NCBI GenBank assembly: GCA_001247695.2
Contig: LGRX02003694.1
Span: 1 to 64,000 of the forward strand
Direction of reading: 5' to 3'
From: Cymbomonas tetramitiformis
Lineage: Eukaryota; Chlorophyta; Pyramimonadophyceae; Pyramimonadales; Pyramimonadaceae
Length of the DNA stretch: 64,000 bases
The position numbers were made by a program, and so were the translations under genes. Positions 54,001-61,400 of this stretch are shown here, one piece after another (the stretch's first letter is position 1; each line of letters starts with the position of its first letter). The notes under the pieces are model-generated. The model ran no database searches. It had not been told where the DNA came from and saw only the letters and a program-made list of their open reading frames with translations.

Positions 54001-54978
54001 AGACCGCCGACGCCCTGCGTTGTTCGAGACGAACACTTCAGGCGGTTGTGGCGGTGCTGCGGACGTCTCGTCCACGCCAACAGTGACAACGCGCTGCGCT
54101 GAGGCTGACGCAGTGATGGAGACGACCAGCTCCTCCTGCTCCTCCTCGTCGTCATCTACCTCGTCCCAGCGCTGCCCTTCCCCGTACGGATCGTTGGGGT
54201 CCACGTCACTGTGGCCCCCCGCCCGCAGATACTCGTCGTAGTCGTTGGGGTCCGCCTCGTACTCATACGCAGACTCCTCGCCAGCACTACGGCCAAATGG
54301 GTTGTCGGGGTCTACGTCACTGTAGCCCCCTGCTCTCAGGTACTCATCGTGAGGGCAGGGATTGTCTGCGACAGGCTCCTCTTCCGGCTCATCCTCCTGT
54401 ACCCCTCCAGCGTTCGTCGCGTGGGCCCCTGCAGGGAAGCCCTCACCGGGGTGCTCTGCGTGCACCCCTCCAGTGGTACGAAAGGCCCCTGCTGGGTAGC
54501 CCGTGCCGGGGCGCTCTGCGAGCACCCCTCCAGCACCATAGGTGGCCTGAGCTCCCACCTGCAAGCCTGACGCAGCCAGCACCGCCGCCTCTTCCTGCCG
54601 ACGATACGCCAGCCAGCGTGCCGCCTCCTCAGCACTCCTAGCAGTCCCCGGCAGCGTCTGAGCCGGGGAGTGAAGTGCAGGGGCGTAAGGGGAGGGAACC
54701 CCCCCGAAGGGGAAACCCCCAGACCAGGTCCATGGTACAGCGGGGACCGGTCCAGGAACTGCTGCTGGGGTGTGGTACACCGGGACGGTTCCTGAGGGAT
54801 GTGGCTGTGGGTAAGGGCTGAGTGGAGTAAGGCGGGGGTGTGCGAGGGGGACCTGAGGTGGTTGATATGGCAGGGGACTGGGCTGTCCTGGGGCCATGAG
54901 TGCTGCAGGTCCGGTGGTGGAGGGTGGAAAGGTGAATGGAGACGGGGGTACGGCGTATGGGTCGTAGGGCGGCTGCAT
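51016..54978 (-). CDS. Ty3/gypsy Gag, 1320 residues, Pro-rich with CCHC knuckle
   Basis: The uninterrupted ORF starts at ATG 54,978 (MQPPYDPYAVPPSPF). The N-terminal two thirds is low-complexity: Pro-rich, acidic repeats (YDEYLRAGGHSDVDPNDPY), GGVHAEHPG modules and SRSSKSSRSSKS tracts, then a run of prolines at about 53,000. The retrotransposon Gag fold begins near DLIGEQKVEDALLKLVNKLP and includes ETANAYHSRLSARQ. A CYACGRRGHLVRDC zinc knuckle (C-x2-C-x4-H-x4-C) lies near the C-terminus. Gag would form the particle and bind the RNA. It is about three times the usual gypsy Gag length because of the disordered N-terminus. The end overlaps pol in the -1 frame just after AAAAGG. Confidence 0.85.
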   Translation of the reverse strand: MQPPYDPYAVPPSPFTFPPSTTGPAALMAPGQPSPLPYQPPQVPLAHPRLTPLSPYPQPHPSGTVPVYHTPAAVPGPVPAVPWTWSGGFPFGGVPSPYAPALHSPAQTLPGTARSAEEAARWLAYRRQEEAAVLAASGLQVGAQATYGAGGVLAERPGTGYPAGAFRTTGGVHAEHPGEGFPAGAHATNAGGVQEDEPEEEPVADNPCPHDEYLRAGGYSDVDPDNPFGRSAGEESAYEYEADPNDYDEYLRAGGHSDVDPNDPYGEGQRWDEVDDDEEEQEELVVSITASASAQRVVTVGVDETSAAPPQPPEVFVSNNAGRRRSRRSSGPGSWDERNLPFREESDSNSGGGSSSASQTSSSRSSKSSRSSKSGRSGQSDGLSDRARRHRDAKERKRRLRRRERDEGRTLTPAALAATFRECLKEFHSQGGGTRSAPADPTAETASADPQAGVNSVAGGVPAEHSGADPPTGVISDAGGVHAEHPGADPPAGIASVDPQLAEGGGEIHPQRAGVAPLTAVVAPDVGVQTGQPGGRGGAGVSNGDVTLQQTAGKGSATRERETVGSRQLARLRRQSLETVVVLGSGEGTPADHTPGTDSTAAVRHVNFREANGTPDGPGGVTPGGPSAELPPPAHDPAVPALGGGDGGCAPPGPPTAAPLPPAVPLPMPSGPPPPPPPPPPGSTLALPAPEHDGGGRDGSPGRPPPPPPSGRGGHRGRALLATRDGHTLWVPQPWGDTGYLGLGMPTATVRSAADGGLDLFYKAILLLGVSLREYLDMGGTVAQPPVMLMTPEMETHAWVVDRGVVDAALLAYRSRPAGSGHPRPEWKHVSSTPESEMHLLDPDCLTAWAEVEQSEWYRQLQSRSTPTPTPTPPPSDGRAHFLALTAAPTSVHHPTTPAPATAPTNLGSRHPRPHLSPNAATFTPAATSSSTAGEPSSRDLIGEQKVEDALLKLVNKLPKFPSEGDLSEDDKVNQLEAFSRKVQNLLDNKLVMRACRKASCTGEGYITSVPDIMWIVAEECLRGEQREFVEKAAGGVGTSAGWIQRYADADIFFGDLALSLLAIEKLQKLRDGLTRRQSSKETANAYHSRLSARQRTVNFLAKVVPGCVPVSDEDFGHHFWRGLVHHSKVGLEMRRVNLDLNDPGEWEDRARAEGHSRGVTSAVLKVLEFASDIEASKASKAADAASRRAPAPSAPFWQQRRGRALNALTESELDLAAASTPPPPPGLPLPGAPPGLPAPETRECYACGRRGHLVRDCKDAAKLAAWKANAPKRLSRDRRQVAAMIVLRHGTPTTRTSRGHRRSCGEKWRPLQPQTSTLF

Positions 54979-54995
54979 ATCTGGAAATAGGCAGG

Positions 54996-55226
54996 CTAGT
55001 TCTGTTGTGGAGGTTGAGGTAACGGTAGGGGCTGGAAACCTTCAGGAAGTGTGAACGGGTCCTCTTCGTCGTCCGACGTAGTGGGGGACACTGAAGGTGA
55101 AGGAGGGAAGCCGCCAAATGGAATACCAGGTTGCAGAAGAGGTCCAGGAGGGTAGACCCACTTGTCAAAGCCCTGCTTCCACCACTGTCGTCTGTACGTG
55201 TCACCAATACCAAAGGGTATGGCCAT
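54996..55226 (-). CDS. Small upstream ORF before Gag
   Basis: A 76-residue frame from ATG 55,226 (MAIPFGIGDTYRRQWWKQGF) ends 15 bases before the Gag start, in a different frame. Its Pro-rich second half (PLPLPQPPQQN) resembles the Gag N-terminus. It may be an upstream ORF controlling Gag translation or an N-terminal extension separated by a frameshift. Confidence 0.3.
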   Translation of the reverse strand: MAIPFGIGDTYRRQWWKQGFDKWVYPPGPLLQPGIPFGGFPPSPSVSPTTSDDEEDPFTLPEGFQPLPLPQPPQQN

Positions 55227-55229
55227 ATG

Positions 55230-56400
55230 CTGGTAGGTTACTAAAAATAGCCCACAGTGTTAAGGGGGCTGGAAGTGGATGTATGTTCAGCAGTCGAAAG
55301 CACACTTGCTGCCAGCTGCTGAGGTTGCTTGTAACACTATTGGAAGTGAAAACAGAGTTGAAGAAGTACTTTTTATGTTGTCAACGTAGTCCTTACTTCA
55401 CTTCTGTCCATTTCTAGAAAATTCGCCAGGGCTCCGCGACACAGTTTTCAAGTGCTAGGTGTGGATGGAGAGTGCATGCTGCAGCCAAAAGTATCCAAAT
55501 AGCTCCCAGAAGGTCCCATAACTCCATACACTGATAAAACTTTTCAGTAGGGTCCATATTTGAAAGATAAACCGTGTGTACTGTCCAGAATAAGTATTTG
55601 GCAGTCTGAAAAGTCCATTTTCAGTCAAAAAGGGCTATTTTGGGGCTGAAAAAGGTGCATGCATCAGCCAAAAAGGGCACCAAAGGGCTGTAGACCTTCA
55701 AGAACTGTTGAGAACGGTAAAATAATATCCATACTGAGTAGAATAAAATAATAATATCGTTCAAAAGTTCCATATTGAAGTCTAGAAGCTTGATCCACTC
55801 TTAAAACTCAGGGTTGATGGACCAAAAAGGAGTGAATGCAGCTCCCAAAAAGGCTCAAAAAGGTCTCAAAGCTCCAAGAATTGATGAGGACTGGTAAAGT
55901 TTGGTAAAATATATCCAAAATAAGTAAAATAACTTTTCACAACCATCCAGAAGCCCAGTTATCGAAGTTGAGGAGGTGCATCAACTCTTTTTAAGCTCTA
56001 AAAAGGGAGTGAATCCGCACATATTTTGAAGAAATAAGCTGTTTGAGGCCATACTATGAGTTGATGAAGACTAAAACAATTGTAAATAACTCATAAAAAT
56101 CGCACAAAAGTTGTTGTAAGCCATCATACCTCCCCCCCAATATGTGCCGTAGAGTTCACTTATCAGGATGCACACGGAAGTGAGCCAAAATAGGCCAAAA
56201 ACGAGTGAAACCGGTATAACCAACGACAAAAACGGTCCCGCCTCTAGGACGCTAACCCGTCAAGCCGCCAGAACAACCGGAATGCACATCAAAAACATAT
56301 CAGAACGTCGCAACGGAAGCTGAAAGCAGTTCGCCACAGGTCCAAAGTGCGCATGCAAGCACGCAAAGCGAGCGAGAGCGAGCTAAAAAGACGCTCACAC
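55230..56400 (-). other. AT-rich leader of gypsy copy 1 with degenerate internal repeats
   Basis: No coding sequence. Phrases such as CCAAAAAGGGC, AAAAAGGTCTCAAAGCTCCA and TTGAGAACGGTAAAATAATA recur at roughly 170-190 base spacing (about 55,640, 55,830 and 56,000), suggesting an old tandem array. It lies between the candidate primer-binding site and Gag, so it would be the untranslated leader. Confidence 0.45.
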
Positions 56401-56413
56401 GCCTAAGATACCA
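56401..56413 (-). other. Candidate primer-binding site of gypsy copy 1
   Basis: On the minus strand TGGTATCTTAGGC follows the proposed LTR end (ACA) by three bases. Its first seven bases match the plant-type initiator-Met tRNA complement TGGTATCAGAGC; the rest diverges. Confidence 0.4.
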
Positions 56414-56416
56414 AAT

Positions 56417-56706
56417 TGTCCCAGGGGAATTCCCAGGAGTAAACTATTATCCTCTATTATCTCGAGGAATCATATCATATATTCAGATATACTATTTAAC
56501 ATAAACCCAGACAGCAAGAGTTATATCATTTGCTGTCCAAGTCCGAGAGACCAACTCTGTTACCTCTCTTTATTCTCTCCTCTGAGCTCACATATTATTT
56601 TCCCCAACTGTTCGCTCAGGCAATGTCACATCCACTCACTAATTTCCCTAATAGTTCGCTACTCTTATTCTCATCGAAATCAGACCCCCCTACTATGGGT
56701 GTCTCA
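56417..56706 (-). repeat. Candidate 5' LTR of gypsy copy 1 (about 290 bp)
   Basis: On the minus strand it would start TGAGACACCCATAG, at the point where a copia-type Gag loses similarity, and end CCCCTGGGACA, just before the primer-binding site. TG..CA ends fit an LTR. The second LTR is not in the window, so this cannot be confirmed by comparison. Confidence 0.45.
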
Positions 56707-57580
56707 GCAGGTACGTCGTGCCTCCTGGCACAGTCAGGGTGAGGGCGGAGAACGTGCGCGCAGCAGGCGGGACGTGCGAGTCCGTCCCGTTTTGTGCGTA
56801 GCACTCACGGGTCCATTGCTGGATGGTGGCAAGGGACTCTGCCGCACGTTGGTCGTGCAGCAAAAGCCGGTTGACAACCGGGGCATAGAAGACCGGGTCG
56901 AGGGACTTGATGAGCAGGGACTTGACCTCCATGTCGTCGAGGGTGCTCTTCCGTCGAGCGGACCGGAGAGCGGCGTTGAAGGCGGCGATAGTCCGCGACG
57001 GGTCGAACTGGGTGATCTTGATGGCCAGAAGGTCTGCGGTGCCCTGAAAGGGTCCGCCGGAATCCAGAAGCATTCTGGCGATCTCCAGCAACACCCGTTT
57101 CCCATCAAACGGGCGTGTCTCCGCCGAAGACTCCATCCAGTCCGCCGCGGGCGACACCGGAGCGATGATGAATTCCAGTGTCGAAAATAGTAGTTTGTTC
57201 GCCTCGGCGCGAACGGGCAGCGTGGCATCCTCCAGGTCGAACAGAGAAGAAAACGCGGACTCCTCAGTGACGAAAATGTCCCGCAACGCCAGCACCAGAC
57301 GGGCGAAAACGGAGCTGACGTTCGATTCCGTACCATCAAAACGTCCATGTTTGTCGTCGTACACCTTCTTGATGACGAGCTTGGCGGCACGCTCGTCGAA
57401 GGATTCCTTCGCCAGACGTTTGACCGCGTCGAGGAACAGTGCCCCTGCCGATTGGGCAGCCGGTGCAGCCGCAACCGTAGGAGTGGCTGGTGTGGTTGCA
57501 TGCCTGGCTGCGGCATCGTCGAAAATGGTAACTAGTGAGCGGCGTGCGGCCGCAGTGTGTGATCTCGTAGAAGTACCCAT
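56707..57580 (-). pseudogene. Copia-type Gag, truncated
   Basis: The frame from ATG 57,580 gives about 291 residues before it enters the gypsy LTR. After an Ala/Thr-rich start comes a helical Gag fold (FDGTESNVSSVFARLVLALR; FSTLEFIIAPVS). The stretch DDMEVKSLLIKSLDPVFYAPV, with a following TIQQWTRECYAQ, is typical of UBN2/copia Gag polyproteins. No zinc knuckle or Pol follows because the gypsy element interrupts it. The region 57,590-58,140 upstream is non-coding and probably its leader; nothing else was seen there. Confidence 0.6.
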
Positions 57581-58142
57581 GATGAAATGACTGCAGAGAC
57601 AGGGTGAGGTGGAAAATGCGAGGCGAGGCTAACGGTGTGGGCGACGGCTTGCGAGTTGCGGCGGGTCGTCGAGGGTAAATCGGGGAAACAGCAAATCGCA
57701 CGCGGTCGTGTGGGACGAAAGGACGTGACCAATGTCGGACGGTGTACTAGCGACCAGAAACAACAAAATCCAGCCCAACGATACTGCACGGAAAATAAGC
57801 TGCCGTACGCGCTACCCAATCATGTCCAATCAACCGCGCGTCCGTAATTGAGTCATACCGCCCATACCGAAAACCTCTCTAACGCGGGTTCCTCACCCCA
57901 TCTCAAGTGTCGGCGTTTAGCCAATCATGGCCAAAGTCGCAGTGTAAAATTAAGCGTGCGTGGTACCAAACCTGCTGAATATATCAGCTGGACTGTATAT
58001 TCGGTAAGACAGATAATCAGAATAGATAACCGGTGAGAATACTCAGTCTTCCCGTTATATGTTCGGGGTCTAGGGTTCCGGGACCGGTGACAGTCATACA
58101 CCCTAACTATAGGAATGACAGTCGGGGCGTCACTTCCAACAA

Positions 58143-58433
58143 ATGTGGCTTGCTGACCGTGCCTATCCTCTTCGAAGAATGTGGTGGGCGAAAAAGCAAG
58201 AAGAAAAGCTCATCTACGAGCTCGAGGGTGTTCGAGGCATGCGCTGGATTGTGTGCGTTAAAGAAAAGCGCAAAGGCAACGATATGTTCGCAAAGACCTC
58301 TGTGAAACTTAACGCTAAGCCAGGATTACAAAAGGCTTACGGCGAGCGCAAAAAGGCAGCACAAGAAAGCGCTTCTAGTAATGGGGAAGATGCTCTTGAA
58401 GATGCTTTGCGTAATGCTGTTCATAGATGCTAG
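58143..58433 (+). CDS. Short first ORF of the LINE-type element
   Basis: A 96-residue basic protein from ATG 58,143 (MWLADRAYPLRRMWWAKKQ). Its stop overlaps the start of the long second ORF in ATGCTAG. Such an overlap suggests stop-start coupled translation of ORF2. The N-terminus may be truncated, since complete ORF1 proteins of LINE elements are usually longer. No domain was recognised. Confidence 0.45.
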   Translation: MWLADRAYPLRRMWWAKKQEEKLIYELEGVRGMRWIVCVKEKRKGNDMFAKTSVKLNAKPGLQKAYGERKKAAQESASSNGEDALEDALRNAVHRC

Positions 58434-61400
58434 CGATACACCGTTTCTCGGTAGGAACGCATGTTACATGGAACCCTGACGCGACATGGGATACCCTGCA
58501 CAAATTGGCACATCAGGCGGCAAGTGACGCCTTTGGCACCAAGAATCTGTACAAAACCGGGAGGTCCGAAAAACCATCAGCAGTATCTAACTATATATAC
58601 AAATGGCTAAACACAGTACGCCGCACCATCAAATATTTGGATACAAGAACTCATGTTAGCAACATTCCAAAGCAAGCCAAAAAGGCTGCCCGCACGCTAC
58701 CGTTTGCCTCGCTCCAACCCAAACACAATGAAGCAGCAGCCACATGGGGATTACGATTGCATGAAAATTATGTAATAATCAGAAATGCTTTTCAGAAAAG
58801 CAGAGACACAGACATTGAACGACGCAAACTCCGAGAAAAAGAAGCCCTGCAGCATCTTTTCTCAACTAACCTTTCGAGGTTTCTAGACACAGTCATGGGA
58901 AAGATGAAACCTACTGAAAAAGGTGCAGCCGCAACCCCAGGTAGTGATGGAAAGATACCTGAGACAAAAACAGAAAGACTAAACACAACACTAGATGAAT
59001 ACAAAAATAAAAAATTATTTTCTACTAACCCGACTGAGCCAGATGAACTCCCTCAGTGGCTTACTGACATTCTCAAGGATAGCCCTAAAATTCCCGATAC
59101 GGCTGCCGTGAGACTATTGACAGAAATCACGCACAAAGAACTCCAACAAGCATACTCGGATTGTGGTATCTCTACAGCTCCAGGACCCTCAGGGATGAGA
59201 TACTCGCAGTGGATCAAGGGCCCAGAGAATTTTCAAGAGGTTACTGTCTCACTTTTTAACCACATTCTTATAACTGGGAAATTTCCAAAGAGTGCAAAAT
59301 CTGGAGTCATCCTTCCAATCCCTAAAAATCCCTCTGCACCATGTACAATAGATAATTCTAGACCCCTCACAATGTTGGAAACGGGTCTTAAACTATTTAA
59401 TACAATAATTGCTAACCGTCTCAAAACAATACTTAACACCCACCCCATTCTCTTTCCCATTCAAGATGCCTTTCTTCCGAATAAAAACATAGATGACTCA
59501 CTCCAAATTCTGAATGAAGTAATTTCGGATGCCAATAGATACGACAAAGACCTCCACGTAGTTTACCTGGACCTAAAACAAGCATTTGACAGAGCTGAAT
59601 TCTGGATGAGCAATTTAGCGCTCAGAAAGTTGGGACTCCCATCACAAATAATCAACATCATCTCAGACATTACCAATGATGCCTCTAGAATGGTACTCAC
59701 TGAAGAAGGCCTCACGGATGAATGGTCCATAGAATGTGGAGTTCCTCAGGGAGAAGTTTTGAGCCCACTAAGGTTTGTAGCCATTATGGACATTCTGGCA
59801 ATTTGGTTAGCAAAAAGAGCAAACGGTGTAAACCCGACAGGAACCACATATGGATATGAACTGAACTCGGAACGCCATAGACCAGACAAACCAGGAAACA
59901 ATGTTATTCCTCCCTCCCAAAACCTATTAGAAAAGGACACCACTTTAAATATCTTTGCACGGTTCTTTTGTGATGACATCATTCTCGTGGGGAAAACTAA
60001 AGACGAAGTTCAAGACATGCTAGGTATAGTTAATGAATTTATGAGCTTCATTGGTATTCCCATCAATGTTAAGAAATCCAAATACTCTTACAGAAAGCGC
60101 ATCAAACCTCAGGGCAAAACAGTAACGCGATATGACCCGTCCGATGATTTACTCATCTCAGGGGGTCATCTGGAGCCCAATACAAATGACTCAAGTCCTT
60201 CCATTGATTCGAAATGGATACCCCCTGAGTCACCAGAATTCCTCGATTTCTCCAATAGCAAAGAGGTAAACAGATATCTCGGAGTATGGTTTGCACTAAA
60301 TGGGGAATGGGACAAACAGGCGGAAATCCTTATCGACAGACTTAAATCTACCTTAATATCCATCCAACTGCAACACATGACTCTACACCAGCTAAGATAT
60401 GTTATAAATGCGGTTGTAGTTCCGAGGATGGCATACCCCCTTAAAGTTACCTCAGCAATTGCCAACTCCTCAAAGAATGTCGCAATTGAATTAGACAAAA
60501 TGATAGCTTCGTTTATAATTAAATATTTGGGCTGCCCAGTTGACACCAATCACCAAATAATCTGGACAGCAGTCTGCCAAGGCGGGTACGGTATTGATAG
60601 TGTCTTTGATGTTGTAACCGCGTCGTGTATCACTGAAACTATGAACACCCTGTGTTCTGCGGATGAACACGAATATTGGCAACACAACCACACGGACCGT
60701 ATCACTGATCCCCACCTCATCTCACTATACCGTAGAAACAGCAATCTATGGCTTAAAATAATAATTCAAAACATGAACAACGAAATGGGTAAAAATGCCA
60801 TCTCGGGTTTCCCCTTATCACACTATGCAACCTACAGTCACACTAAAGACAAACGCTTTAACTGGTTTAGGCGTACAGGTCACATTATGGCAAAACTTGG
60901 ATACGCTATCGACTCTAAAAATTACCCTGAAAATGAAGCGGGTGAAACCACATTAATCACCACCCTTCCCAGACAACTCTACATGTCGAGGAATGTTACC
61001 TCCGCAATACAAAAATACAACCTCAAGCACACAGGCTCCTTTCTAACTCCCTGCGGTGGAATGTTAAAAAACTGGCAAGAAAGTAAAGGCTTTTTCAGAC
61101 TGAATGGTAATAGACCCCCTGGATGGCTAACCGAAATCGAAAAGGAAATGCTTCAAAACCCTGTAGATTTGGACCCACAGGCTAGATATGTCAAGAAACA
61201 ATATAGAGACAACATAGTACCCCCCGACACGGGTGAATTTCATTGGAAAGGAAATGGTGACCGAAATTCCATCTCTCTTATTCACATTACCAATATTGAC
61301 TTAGAGGCCATGTCAATACAATATACAGAATACAGTAACAATGCCATAAACCCTAATGTCTTTGTCAGAATCGAAGGTACCAACAGTCTTCAATACGACT

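Larger units (their letters stand above)
33145..56706 (-). mobile_element. Ty3/gypsy chromodomain element (copy 1), split by a CACTA insertion
   Basis: Reading leftwards: candidate 5' LTR (56,706-56,417), primer-binding site, a leader of about 1.4 kb, Gag (54,978-51,016), Pol (50,791-48,975 continuing at 38,406-33,255) and a cytosine-methyltransferase fragment. The 3' end including the LTR is missing beyond about 33,145. Without the 10,568-bp CACTA element it spans about 13 kb, long for a gypsy element, because of the Pro-rich Gag and extra Pol domains. Gag is a single uninterrupted ORF; Pol has one in-frame TAG near its start. Confidence 0.8.
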
